In this document: one piece after another, positions 1-8,089 of the stretch | Position numbering within the stretch: the first letter of the stretch is position 1 | Layout: each line of letters starts with the position of its first letter | Made by a program: the position numbers and the translations under genes | Assembly (NCBI GenBank): GCA_947625015.1 | Contig: CANQMR010000010.1 | Location: forward strand, 33,679 to 97,678 | Direction of reading: 5' to 3' | Length of the DNA: 64,000 nucleotides | Source: an uncultured Lachnospiraceae bacterium | GTDB taxonomy: Bacteria > Bacillota > Clostridia > Lachnospirales > Lachnospiraceae | The notes under the pieces: model-generated | The model's input: only the letters and a program-made list of their open reading frames with translations | Told to the model about the DNA's origin: nothing | The model's database searches: none

Positions 1-571
1 CCATATATGCCATGGCATACAGGACCGGCTGCTCAAAAAACAGGGACGCCCACATATCCTTATTGGATATGACTGCCTGCATCGATAAAGGGTCTGTGCC
101 GATTACCGGAACATAGCAGGCCGTTAGAATAAAGTTTAAAAATAACGGCACAAATACTACAGTGCCGCCACTGATAAATGCGCCTGCCGCTTTAGCCAGA
201 AAATATTTTTTTCTGGAACATCTGGATATCATCTGGGCCGCATAGCCGTCTCCCCACTCCTGATAAAGACTGCCGCCATAGGGCAATGCCGCTAACAGGG
301 GAAACAACAGGTAAAATAACTGGTTGCAGGGCGAATAGATTTCACTGCCCATCCATGCCTGCAAAATTCCCGTTTCAAACCATGTTCCATATAAAGTATC
401 CTCATACCCCGCATTGATTACCTGGGCATATTCTTCGTTGTTTGGCAGGTACACATTTTTATAAAACCATGCCATCTGAAACAACCCTATGGACATACCA
501 ACACACAAGGCAATGAAAAACCCCTTTGTCCGCATGGATTTTTTAATCTCATTTCTCAATAGCTGTTTCAT
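1..571 (-). CDS. ABC-2-type membrane permease, 3' end outside window
   Basis: Reading leftward from an ATG at 571, the frame stays open to the window edge, giving about 190 residues without a stop. The protein starts MKQLLRNEIKKSMRTKGFF and has alternating hydrophobic segments typical of ABC-2/lantibiotic-immunity permeases. It is clearly related to the permease at 3478-4287: both have an N-terminal [R/K]SMRTKG- or RAMRSKR-type motif, a FPLLAALPYGGSLY or FPIMAALPFAASYY segment, and a GG-V--VPL-- helix. Its start overlaps the end of the upstream gene by 23 bp, so the two are translationally coupled. It probably pairs with the ATPase at 2843-3478 or with a second one beyond the edge. Family membership is inferred from topology and paralogy; the substrate is unknown. 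Confidence 0.8.
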   Translation of the reverse strand, partial: MKQLLRNEIKKSMRTKGFFIALCVGMSIGLFQMAWFYKNVYLPNNEEYAQVINAGYEDTLYGTWFETGILQAWMGSEIYSPCNQLFYLLFPLLAALPYGGSLYQEWGDGYAAQMISRCSRKKYFLAKAAGAFISGGTVVFVPLFLNFILTACYVPVIGTDPLSMQAVISNKDMWASLFFEQPVLYAMAYM

Positions 572-1139
572 CTTTGTCCTCCGCTATATCAACATCTGTT
601 ATCAGCATTTCATTTTTTTCCGGATACATTCCCAGAACCGTTTTGTAAACGGTCTTCCCTTCTTCTACCTCCTGCCACTGGCTTTCCAGAAGGTTTTCCC
701 TGTACAGTTCATAGGGGACCAGCATAGTATCGCCTGAATGAAAGGTTCCATCAAAAAGGGAAGGATTCATTGCCTGCAGCATAAATATATCAATCCCGTT
801 AAACAAATGATAATATTGCAGCGGAATGTAGGTTTCCAGCGACCCGTCCTCCTCCACTCTGCTCACTTTATACTCCACTACCAGTAATTTTCTCTGATTC
901 TTTCCGACATTATCCTCCGCATAGCCTTCCAGTTCGCTGTGTGCCTTAAAAAAATCTGCATATTCCCATAAGACAGCGTCTACAATCTGGTATTCTATAC
1001 CCTTATATACTGCGCCCTCTCCCTGAGTAACCTGATTTACAACAGGACGCCTTGCATGTCCTGTCACATAGATAATCCTCACCAAAACAAGAACGGCGCA
1101 GATTAAGGTACATATCATCAGCAAAATCGGTTTTTTCAT
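549..1139 (-). CDS. membrane-anchored extracytoplasmic protein (196 aa), ABC-operon partner
   Basis: A single N-terminal hydrophobic helix (about residues 5-25) follows a short KK-containing cytoplasmic start, and no lipobox is visible. That predicts a signal-anchored domain outside the membrane. The soluble part contains a YKGIEYQIVDAVLWEY stretch and a VVEYKVSR strand, a pattern it shares with the 203-residue protein at 4280-4891 (FNGIEIATEEARLYD, then LAYTFHIKN). This resembles small Ig-like beta-sandwich domains of the DUF4352 kind, but the resemblance is by eye only. It is followed by an overlapping permease gene and preceded 20 bp upstream by another anchored protein. Possible roles are sensing or shielding at the transporter; no function is established. 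Confidence 0.75.
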   Translation of the reverse strand: MKKPILLMICTLICAVLVLVRIIYVTGHARRPVVNQVTQGEGAVYKGIEYQIVDAVLWEYADFFKAHSELEGYAEDNVGKNQRKLLVVEYKVSRVEEDGSLETYIPLQYYHLFNGIDIFMLQAMNPSLFDGTFHSGDTMLVPYELYRENLLESQWQEVEEGKTVYKTVLGMYPEKNEMLITDVDIAEDKDETAIEK

Positions 1140-1159
1140 CCGTTTTTTCCTCCATACAC

Positions 1160-1999
1160 CTATTCCACATCCAGCTTAATAAATTTGTGAAGTTTATCCT
1201 CATATATATTATAAGTCTCATTCATAATCATAGCTGTCCCCGGTAATACCAGATACCATTCCCCCTCATACAATTCCGTAGGCTTTACCTCAACGCTTTC
1301 CTCCTCTCCTTTATTTCCCTTCCACGCCGTACACTCATAGGCTATTTGCAGGGAAATCTTTTCTCCGGGCTGTAAAATAGGATTGCATGTATTTTTTTCG
1401 TCCACAGGATCAGGAATGGCCGCAACATAAAAATCATGATTACTCCACATACCGCTCACTACTCCTCTGCCCTCCTCTTCATGCCAGCCTTTTGTGTCGT
1501 CATAATTATATCCCCGCTCATTTACATAAGCACAGTCCATATTAAGTGGATAAAATTGCTGTTTTACCGGTTTTTCATTTGTCACCTCATATTCAATGTA
1601 AATAATCTCCGCCTGATTTAACTCCTCTTTTTTCCACTCTTCCATATTGTTTACATCGTACTCAAAATATTCTTCAACAAACCATTTACTGTCCCTAAAT
1701 TCCTCAAAAGTATCAAATTTCTTAACAAACTTCACCTCATAACCAAAACCGCCAAAGGATTGGTAACCATCCTCCATAGTGTAAATATTTTTCTCCTCTG
1801 CCGCCTCCTTATCCTTTTGAAGCTGGGCAAAGTATTCCTGTTCATTGGGTTCATAGACCTCTGTTTCCCCTGTGTCAGCAGTGCTCTCCTGTGAGTCTGC
1901 CTGTTGCGTGTCTGTTCTCTGATTTTTCTTGTACAGCCCTGCTAAAAATATGACTGCGGCAATTGCCAAAATACTTATAAAATACAATAGTTTTTTCAT
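1160..1999 (-). CDS. membrane-anchored extracytoplasmic protein (279 aa), ABC-operon partner
   Basis: The N-terminus MKKLLYFISILAIAAVIFLA is a signal-anchor helix. A Gln/Ser/Thr/Glu-rich linker (about residues 25-55) follows, then an acidic soluble domain rich in Tyr and Trp. A predicted beta-rich core includes IIYIEYEVTNEKPVKQQF and LQPGEKISLQIAY. The LQPGE motif also occurs in the 203-residue neighbour (LQPGEEIDLTF) and, more loosely, in the 261-residue one (LSAGEVAEVTYGF), so these proteins share an extracytoplasmic fold. Its ATG overlaps the stop of the upstream permease by 4 bp. I do not recognise a named family with certainty; a ligand-binding or immunity-type accessory role is inference from the operon. 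Confidence 0.75.
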   Translation of the reverse strand: MKKLLYFISILAIAAVIFLAGLYKKNQRTDTQQADSQESTADTGETEVYEPNEQEYFAQLQKDKEAAEEKNIYTMEDGYQSFGGFGYEVKFVKKFDTFEEFRDSKWFVEEYFEYDVNNMEEWKKEELNQAEIIYIEYEVTNEKPVKQQFYPLNMDCAYVNERGYNYDDTKGWHEEEGRGVVSGMWSNHDFYVAAIPDPVDEKNTCNPILQPGEKISLQIAYECTAWKGNKGEEESVEVKPTELYEGEWYLVLPGTAMIMNETYNIYEDKLHKFIKLDVE

Positions 2000-2853
2000 A
2001 ATCCATCCACCTTTCCCAAAAAATCAACCCTCTTAAATTGTCGGATACCTATGATTAAAAATATTACAATCAATACACTATCTATTAAAATAGCAATGAC
2101 CGGCGATATTCCTTCCGGTGAAATCCGATCATTTCTAAGCCACATGGTATAATTTCCAAGCCATAAATAAGATGTAGAGTAAACCGATACCACCAACATG
2201 GCATTGACTAACATAAAACTTACAACCGGCGTTTTCCAAAAAGCAACAACCCCTTGTATAACCGTAATTGCAATTGTTGTTAAAACCGGTAGAATGACAA
2301 TAACGACTATCAAATCCGTTGTTGTATAGTTGAGCAGCTCCGGCGACAAATTGTTCCAAATTTCTTCCGTCAGTTTCCAGCTAAGCAGGCGGTGTTTGCA
2401 AATAATATATCCGGCAATCGTACCATAGACCAACAGATAGCACCACGCCACTGACAGAATCTGCCACAAAATCTTAGCCAGCCACCAGCTTACCCTGTCC
2501 TTTCCATATAAGATGCTCATCCTGCCATATTGAACAAAGTCTTCATACGGATAAAAACCCACTATATACGCAACAAATGCATGAAAGGCAAGCCAATAAA
2601 TCGGTAACACAAAAACAGAACTAGCCGATAATTCATACACATAATCTCCCTGAAAAAAGTAGGCCAGATAATCAAGAAATGTTCCATATTTTTCACAATA
2701 TCCATACTCAATCAATGTTTGGATATATTTATCTGCCTGTAATATCACCAGAAGCGTAATAGCTATAAGCAGTAAAGATTTCGGCAGCTCGCGCCAGCCT
2801 CCCTGATTGATATCATAACTAAAATATTTTCCTATTTTTGTCTTATCTGTCAT
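1996..2853 (-). CDS. ABC transporter permease (285 aa, about six helices)
   Basis: The protein starts MTDKTKIGKYFSYDINQGGW and contains about six hydrophobic segments, including one near residues 27-45 and a pair near the C-terminus (ISPVIAILIDSVLIVIFLII). Small charged loops separate the helices, as in ABC-2-type membrane subunits. It is less similar to the two other permeases of the operon than they are to each other. The gene overlaps the end of the ATPase gene by 11 bp and the downstream anchored-protein gene by 4 bp, so it is translationally coupled on both sides. The transported substrate cannot be read from the sequence; peptide-antibiotic export or self-protection is a common job for such operons. 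Confidence 0.75.
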   Translation of the reverse strand: MTDKTKIGKYFSYDINQGGWRELPKSLLLIAITLLVILQADKYIQTLIEYGYCEKYGTFLDYLAYFFQGDYVYELSASSVFVLPIYWLAFHAFVAYIVGFYPYEDFVQYGRMSILYGKDRVSWWLAKILWQILSVAWCYLLVYGTIAGYIICKHRLLSWKLTEEIWNNLSPELLNYTTTDLIVVIVILPVLTTIAITVIQGVVAFWKTPVVSFMLVNAMLVVSVYSTSYLWLGNYTMWLRNDRISPEGISPVIAILIDSVLIVIFLIIGIRQFKRVDFLGKVDGL

Positions 2854-3478
2854 TTACAATTCTCCCCTCCTGAATGTGTATAATGACATCAGACAAATAA
2901 TCCAGTTCTTCCCTATCGTGACAGGCTACAAGAATAATCCGGTCTTCATTCCGCAGCTCCAGCAGCAACTCTTTAATCCTTTCAACCGTATATTCATCTA
3001 ACGCATTAATTGGTTCATCCAATATAATCAATTGTGGCTTTCCCATAACTGCCGCTGCAATCCCCAATTTCTGTTTCATTCCAAGGGAAAATCTGCCAAA
3101 AGGCTTACTCTCCTGCGCATTTAATCCAACCCTTTCCAATATGCTTCTTATATCCTCTTCCGGTATTCCTCCGGAAAGATTTGCCAATACCTTAAGATTA
3201 TCCATAGCTGAATATTCCTGAATAAATGAGGGGTTTTCAATTAACGCTCCCACACTTTGCGGAAAGTCAATATCCTTCCCGATCTTCTTCCCGTCAATCG
3301 CAACATATCCGGCGGTAGGTCGAATCAATCCGGTAATGGCACGCATAAGCATGGTTTTCCCAGAGCCATTTTTCCCTCGTAATCCATATATTTTTCCCCC
3401 CGTCAGAGTCAGATTAATTTGATCTAATACAGTGACCTTCCGGATTATTTTCGTATAATCCTTTATCACAAGTTCCAT
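2843..3478 (-). CDS. ABC transporter ATP-binding protein (211 aa)
   Basis: All nucleotide-binding motifs are present. Walker A is GKNGSGKT (near residue 37), the signature is FSLGMKQK, Walker B is LIILDEP, the D-loop is ALD, and a late His (VACHDREE) serves as the switch. At 211 residues it is a short, one-domain ATPase of the type that drives ABC-2 permeases, as in lantibiotic-immunity (LanF) and NatA-like systems. Its ATG shares one base with the stop codon of the upstream permease (TAATG arrangement). It is the only ATPase in the visible operon and therefore probably energises both the 269- and 285-residue permeases. Substrate not deducible. Confidence 0.92.
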   Translation of the reverse strand: MELVIKDYTKIIRKVTVLDQINLTLTGGKIYGLRGKNGSGKTMLMRAITGLIRPTAGYVAIDGKKIGKDIDFPQSVGALIENPSFIQEYSAMDNLKVLANLSGGIPEEDIRSILERVGLNAQESKPFGRFSLGMKQKLGIAAAVMGKPQLIILDEPINALDEYTVERIKELLLELRNEDRIILVACHDREELDYLSDVIIHIQEGRIVNDR

Positions 3479-4287
3479 TACAACACATCCTTTCGTGTCA
3501 ACACACCAACAAATAAAGCAAAAGAAAATATTACCGTCACTATCAGTTTCATAAAAATCTCCCAGCCATTCAGCAATAAATCTGTCATTTCAGCAATGTT
3601 GGAAAACGCCCAGTTTACACAATCAAATTGGTACAATATTGTTCGCTCTAATATGCAAAACACAAATCCAAATACATAGATAGAATACTTCATTTTTGCG
3701 ATAAGGGAAAAGCAGAGCGCTATGCCGGCTATGCAGCCTCCAACCAGAAAATCAATCCCCCAGAAAATGACCGCATAGAAGAAAGGATGCTCATAAAAAA
3801 TATTACAATAAGGTTGACCGTCCAAGGGAACTGCCTGTAAACTTAATTCGCTAGGCGGATATCCCGGCACAAATCCTGCGTGAAGAAAAAGGCTGAACAT
3901 TAAAGGAAGCACTGTTACCAATCCCCCTGTCACAAACGCAACTAAATATTTTGCAGCCGCATATGCGTTTCGTTTCACCTTCATAAACAGCACCTTCTGA
4001 TAGCCGCTTTGTTTATCTTCATAATAGGACGCAGCAAACGGCAATGCTGCCATAATCGGAAAAATCAAATAGTACAGACTGCGATAAAACAATTGTATAT
4101 CTCTTCCCAAATACGATAGCCAGCATACTATCGGATAGTCACTATTTTCATAAAAGTTTTTCACAATGCCGCCCATTTCATAATGGACAGCCTGCAAAAC
4201 GGAGCACAACATACCTGCTCCCAACACAAACCATATTCTCTTTGACCGCATGGCCCTATTCCATTCAAAATGTAACACCTCAATCAT
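3478..4287 (-). CDS. ABC-2-type membrane permease (269 aa)
   Basis: An N-terminal amphipathic start (MIEVLHFEWNRAMRSKR) is followed by about six transmembrane segments and a long loop after the first helix. It is homologous along its length to the permease truncated at the left edge (1-571): the IFPIMAALPF segment and the GG-VTVLPLMFSLF helix align. Together with the flanking anchored-protein genes this suggests a duplicated permease/anchored-protein cassette. The gene overlaps the upstream 203-residue protein gene by 8 bp and touches the ATPase gene, so the order anchored protein, permease, ATPase, permease is translationally coupled. Role: membrane channel of the ABC exporter; substrate unknown. 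Confidence 0.82.
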   Translation of the reverse strand: MIEVLHFEWNRAMRSKRIWFVLGAGMLCSVLQAVHYEMGGIVKNFYENSDYPIVCWLSYLGRDIQLFYRSLYYLIFPIMAALPFAASYYEDKQSGYQKVLFMKVKRNAYAAAKYLVAFVTGGLVTVLPLMFSLFLHAGFVPGYPPSELSLQAVPLDGQPYCNIFYEHPFFYAVIFWGIDFLVGGCIAGIALCFSLIAKMKYSIYVFGFVFCILERTILYQFDCVNWAFSNIAEMTDLLLNGWEIFMKLIVTVIFSFALFVGVLTRKDVL

Positions 4288-4891
4288 CGGTAACTGTCTC
4301 CTCTATTTTAAAGTTTAATTCATTTGCGCAGTAGCCCTCCTGATAACTTCCAAGACAAAGAGTATAGCCGTAATCCGTTAGATGCTGCCATGTATTATCC
4401 GTTATTGCAATATGATTTATATCTGTTACAAAAGTCAAATCTATCTCTTCTCCCGGTTGTAAATTTCCTGTATGAACTGCCCTGTTGAAAATCGGATTAA
4501 TATCTTGTGAAATAAGTGGATTAAAAGCAGAAATCCAGCGATGTTCCATACGGACATACGCTCCAAACAGCTCTTTTAGAGCATACTCCTGTTCAGAAAT
4601 ATTTTTAATGTGAAATGTGTAAGCCAGAACTTTCGTTCCATTCATCAGCCGAAGAGTTTCATCATCATAATCTGCCGCATATTGCTGTCCATACTGATTC
4701 AGGAACTCAGCCACATCATATAATCTTGCCTCCTCTGTAGCAATCTCTATCCCGTTAAATTGCATAGTCTCGCCCGGTTCATATTTATGTATCTCATATG
4801 CATACTGTTTTTGATTGCGCACTATTTTCAAGCTCCAAAACACACAGAAAATTACGAAAAAACATACAAACCATTTTTTCAGAACTTTCAT
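4280..4891 (-). CDS. membrane-anchored extracytoplasmic protein (203 aa), ABC-operon partner
   Basis: A hydrophobic N-terminal helix (WFVCFFVIFCVFWSLKIV, about residues 7-24) anchors a soluble domain. The domain contains MQFNGIEIATEEARLYDVAE, TKVLAYTFHIKNISEQEYAL and LQPGEEIDLTFV, alternating strands as expected for an Ig-like sandwich. The first block matches the 196-residue protein at 549-1139, so the two are paralogues located at equivalent places, each directly upstream of a homologous permease. Four bases separate it from the upstream anchored protein. No catalytic motif is visible. It may bind the same ligand that the ABC system exports, or protect the permease; both are inference. Confidence 0.75.
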   Translation of the reverse strand: MKVLKKWFVCFFVIFCVFWSLKIVRNQKQYAYEIHKYEPGETMQFNGIEIATEEARLYDVAEFLNQYGQQYAADYDDETLRLMNGTKVLAYTFHIKNISEQEYALKELFGAYVRMEHRWISAFNPLISQDINPIFNRAVHTGNLQPGEEIDLTFVTDINHIAITDNTWQHLTDYGYTLCLGSYQEGYCANELNFKIEETVTDD

Positions 4892-4895
4892 ATTA

Positions 4896-5681
4896 TTACT
4901 CCATTTCTAACGGCACCTTCTGGCCTTCTTCAATACACATCAACGGTAGTTTTTGATATTTTGCATCTATTTCTAGTCCCAATCTTCCATCACCTAAATA
5001 CCAGTCATATTCGTCTAACTTCTCAGGTTCAAAAAGCGAAAAACCATAAGTAACCTCCGCAACTTCCCCCGCTGACAATTCAAAATTGCCAAATTCATGT
5101 AGCGCCTCGCCCATATTCCCCTTATTCCTCGTACAAAAACATACGCTGCCGGAATCAGATATCCATGTCCCATTTTTCTCTAAGCCATACATATAAAACT
5201 GGCGAATATGACCATTGCCTGCATTTTCCCATAATTCAACACTTTCATTGTTATAATTTGTTATCTGTAAAGTAAGAAAATAAAATCCCTGAGAAATATC
5301 CGGATTATCGGCGGTATCCGCTATTACGCCCATTTGCCAGTTATCAGGATTTTGGTATATAGCATCCGTCAGTTGCGCCGGGTGGAGAGTAAACTCAGAC
5401 TTTAACACTTTGACTCCCACATTCCCCTCTACACATTCTTCGCCAAAGGGAATAAAGCCTGTTGCTGCATCGGGCTTTCCCACCATTTCTTCTGCCGACT
5501 GAGATTCCTCCTTTGTCTTTTCTGAATTTCCCGTATCCTCCTGTGTGTCCGTTTTTCTCTGAGCTATGTTTTGTTCCCTTGCCTCATTATGTTGCTGCAT
5601 AAAAAAATAGGCGGCAACAACACTTATACAACACAACAGAATTACACCTATTATTGCTTTTCCTATCTTTTGCTTTGTCAT
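4896..5681 (-). CDS. membrane-anchored extracytoplasmic protein (261 aa), first gene of ABC operon
   Basis: The N-terminal helix (IIGVILLCCISVVAAYFF, about residues 10-27) is followed by a Glu/Thr/Gln/Ser-rich linker to about residue 70 and then a soluble domain. Two adjacent Cys in the helix do not form a clear lipobox. The soluble domain has a beta-strand-rich pattern ending LSAGEVAEVTYGF, similar in kind to the LQPGE strand of its neighbours. An AGGAGG-like site (reverse strand of 5689-5694) lies just upstream of the ATG. As the first gene it faces the divergent two-component system across about 210 bp, so it is a likely target of that regulator. Function unknown. Confidence 0.75.
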   Translation of the reverse strand: MTKQKIGKAIIGVILLCCISVVAAYFFMQQHNEAREQNIAQRKTDTQEDTGNSEKTKEESQSAEEMVGKPDAATGFIPFGEECVEGNVGVKVLKSEFTLHPAQLTDAIYQNPDNWQMGVIADTADNPDISQGFYFLTLQITNYNNESVELWENAGNGHIRQFYMYGLEKNGTWISDSGSVCFCTRNKGNMGEALHEFGNFELSAGEVAEVTYGFSLFEPEKLDEYDWYLGDGRLGLEIDAKYQKLPLMCIEEGQKVPLEME

Positions 5682-5816
5682 AACTAACCTCCTGCTTTTT
5701 ATACATTAATTTTATCATGCAGATATCCGTTTTAATTAAAAGACTAACAAACGGTCATATATGAATAAATACCGCCTAACCTCTTTTATTCATTTAACAT
5801 TTATTCAGAATAAGCG

Positions 5817-5845
5817 TTGATTTACAGTAAAATCCATAATATAAT
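5817..5845 (+). promoter_or_regulatory. promoter of the GHKL/LytTR two-component operon
   Basis: TTGATT (5817-5822) and TATAAT (5840-5845) are separated by 17 bp, a near-consensus sigma-A promoter. Transcription would begin around 5852, which lies downstream of the ATG at 5848. This supports translation from the GTG at 5893, which has a good ribosome site. Confidence 0.7.
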
Positions 5846-5892
5846 TAATGACGGTTCAGGCGACAGAAAACAGGATTGGAAAGGTGATAGTT

Positions 5893-7203
5893 GTGACGAT
5901 TTTTTACCATTTATCCATTTATATATTAACTGCATTTTCCTACTTCCTACCGATATGCTGTTTCCTGCCTTTTAAACTAAAATGGAAAGAGAAGGTCTTC
6001 TTTTTTTTCCTGCTGTTTCTCAATGTTTTTTTAATGGGAAATTATCTGGGACATCTGGGAGTTATTTTATTGATTGTCAGTTCATGTCTCTACATTTCAT
6101 TGCTTGACAAGAGTTACCTGCTAAATATTTGTGTATTCATTGCAGCATATTTGTTCTGTGTGGTGATAGAAAATATTTTTTCCCTGCTCTGGGACACTTT
6201 TATTTTTCCTGTTTCAGCTTTGACGAAGTCCTATCCATATTACACAATGTACATCATACTTTTTATCGTTATCGAGGCGCTTATTTGTCCTCCTTTAGCT
6301 AAACTGCTCCATAAATTAATTAACAAATTCCATATTCGTATTTCAAAACGGTATCTTATATTAATTGTTACCAATCTGGCTGTGTGCCTGTTTATCTTTT
6401 TATTTAATGTAATAATAGGCGGCTATATCGGGTATAACCGGAAAATTATTATATTTGACTGTATTCTCTTCGGCTTCTATTTCCTTATCAGCATAATATT
6501 AATTATCAATATTGTCAAGGCGCATATGATAAAACTGGAAATGGATATGCGGCAGGAGTCGTATGACAGATTGCAGGATTACACAAATCAGGTTGAACAT
6601 ATGTATTCCTCTCTTCGTTCCTTTAAGCATGATTATCAGAATATAATGCTTACCATGTCCGGTTATATTGAGGCTGAAGATATGGAAGGGTTAAAAGGGT
6701 ATTTTGAGAAGGAAATTATGCCCTTAAACCAGCAGCTTTCCAAAAGCTCTGCCAATCTCAACCAGTTGATGAATATAAAGATTACGGAAATTAAGAGTAT
6801 CGTTTCCGCCAAGCTCCTATATGCGGCAGAGCTTAATATAAATATAAGCATAGAGGTTATGGAGGAAATTTCTGATATTTCAATGGATACCGTTGACCTT
6901 GCACGCCTATTGGGGATTTTTCTTGATAATGCCATTGAAGCCGCACTGGAAACGGAAGCACCCACCATTCATTTTGCAATCATTCATTCAGAAACGGAAT
7001 ATCTCTTCATGGTTGCCAACACCTTTATCGACAGAGAAATCCCTTTTGCAACCTTGAAACAACCCTCTGTCTCCACAAAAGGAGGAAACAGAGGCATTGG
7101 GCTTTATAATGCAAATGAAATCCTCTCGCAATACCAGAATATAATATGGGATACAGAAATCAAGAATTCCTGTTTTATACAGCGATTACATATTACAAAG
7201 TAA
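5893..7203 (+). CDS. sensor histidine kinase, GHKL/AgrC type
   Basis: I chose the GTG at 5893 because GGAAAGG sits 8 bp upstream, while the in-frame ATG at 5848 has no ribosome site and precedes the predicted transcription start. The N-terminal half holds about six transmembrane helices. The C-terminal half has a phospho-acceptor region (SFKHDYQNIMLTMSGYIE) and an ATP-binding GHKL domain with N-box FLDNAIEAALE and a late glycine box GNRGIGLYN. This is the AgrC-like HPK10 architecture used for sensing peptides. The partner regulator starts 18 bp downstream. No AgrB- or AgrD-like gene is adjacent, so the signal may be an external peptide, possibly the substrate of the divergent ABC operon. About 436 residues. 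Confidence 0.88.
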   Translation: MTIFYHLSIYILTAFSYFLPICCFLPFKLKWKEKVFFFFLLFLNVFLMGNYLGHLGVILLIVSSCLYISLLDKSYLLNICVFIAAYLFCVVIENIFSLLWDTFIFPVSALTKSYPYYTMYIILFIVIEALICPPLAKLLHKLINKFHIRISKRYLILIVTNLAVCLFIFLFNVIIGGYIGYNRKIIIFDCILFGFYFLISIILIINIVKAHMIKLEMDMRQESYDRLQDYTNQVEHMYSSLRSFKHDYQNIMLTMSGYIEAEDMEGLKGYFEKEIMPLNQQLSKSSANLNQLMNIKITEIKSIVSAKLLYAAELNINISIEVMEEISDISMDTVDLARLLGIFLDNAIEAALETEAPTIHFAIIHSETEYLFMVANTFIDREIPFATLKQPSVSTKGGNRGIGLYNANEILSQYQNIIWDTEIKNSCFIQRLHITK

Positions 7204-7221
7204 AAAAAGGACGGTAATTGT

Positions 7222-7962
7222 ATGATTGATATATTTATATGTGAGGACAACCAGAAACAATTAGATTTATTTACCCAAAATATCCGGGATAGCATTATGA
7301 TTGAAGAACTGGATATGGAGATTGCGCTTGCAACCACAAATCCCCATGCCGTTTTGGATAGGCTTGCAGATACAGAAAACCTTGGCCTGTTTTTCCTAGA
7401 CATTGATTTAAAGTCAGACATCGACGGGTTAATGCTTGCCCAACGCATAAGGAAACAACAGCCGCGCTGCTTTATTATTTTCCTCACCTCCCATTCTGAA
7501 ATGAGTTTTCTTACCTTTCAGTATAAGGTGGAGGCTTTGGATTTTATTATCAAAGATACTGCCGAGCATATTAAATATAAAATCCACGAGTGTCTTTTGG
7601 ATGTCCAGCAGAAATACACATCACTTAACAATAATATCAATAAAACCTTTGTCATCCGCCATGCTGACAAGTATATTTCTATTGATTTTGATGATATTCT
7701 TTTCTTTGAGACTTCAAACAACATTCACAAAATATTGCTCCACGCCCATAAAAGGGTAATTGAATTTAACGGGCAGCTAAAAGAAATCGAACATCAGCTA
7801 GACCACCGCTTTTACCGGTGTCACCGCTCTTATATCATTAATAAGGACGCCATTGCCGAAGCGGATTTTGACGCGATGAACCTTCTCATGAAAAACGGCG
7901 AGACCTGTCCCATAGCGGTGCGTCACAAAAGGGGACTTAGAAAATTAATGTCACTGGAGTAA
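7222..7962 (+). CDS. LytTR-family response regulator (AgrA/VirR-like)
   Basis: The N-terminal receiver domain has the acidic pair (CEDN near residue 9), the phospho-acceptor Asp in LFFLDIDL (near residue 59) and the conserved Ser/Thr in FLTSHSE. The C-terminal LytTR DNA-binding domain (about residues 140-246) shows the typical DDILFFETSNNIHKI and FYRCHRSYIIN motifs. It is transcribed with the GHKL kinase 18 bp upstream and would bind a pair of roughly 9-bp direct repeats. The divergent ABC operon at 549-5681 is the most likely target because of the shared 210-bp intergenic region, but I found no convincing repeat pair there. The 246-residue length is normal for the family. Confidence 0.9.
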   Translation: MIDIFICEDNQKQLDLFTQNIRDSIMIEELDMEIALATTNPHAVLDRLADTENLGLFFLDIDLKSDIDGLMLAQRIRKQQPRCFIIFLTSHSEMSFLTFQYKVEALDFIIKDTAEHIKYKIHECLLDVQQKYTSLNNNINKTFVIRHADKYISIDFDDILFFETSNNIHKILLHAHKRVIEFNGQLKEIEHQLDHRFYRCHRSYIINKDAIAEADFDAMNLLMKNGETCPIAVRHKRGLRKLMSLE

Positions 7963-8003
7963 CGCCGCAGGCAAAGCATTTCTGCAAAAAACTGGTTACA
8001 AAT

Positions 8004-8031
8004 TTGATGCATTCTGTTTTCAAATTATATG
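8004..8031 (+). promoter_or_regulatory. possible promoter of the racemase-like gene
   Basis: TTGATG (8004-8009) and TATATG (8026-8031) are spaced by 16 bp, about 60 bp before the ATG at 8090. The -10 box is only a partial match, so this is tentative. Confidence 0.35.
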
Positions 8032-8089
8032 CATTTCCCTGATATCTTAAATGCAGACAACGAAACGCCGGAGAAAACAGGAGGTTTTT

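Noticed and set aside
5747..5755. VirR-like half-site ACCGTTTGT on the minus strand in the divergent region
   Set aside because: LytTR regulators bind pairs of such repeats about 21-22 bp apart. I found no second match, so one 9-bp match is not evidence.
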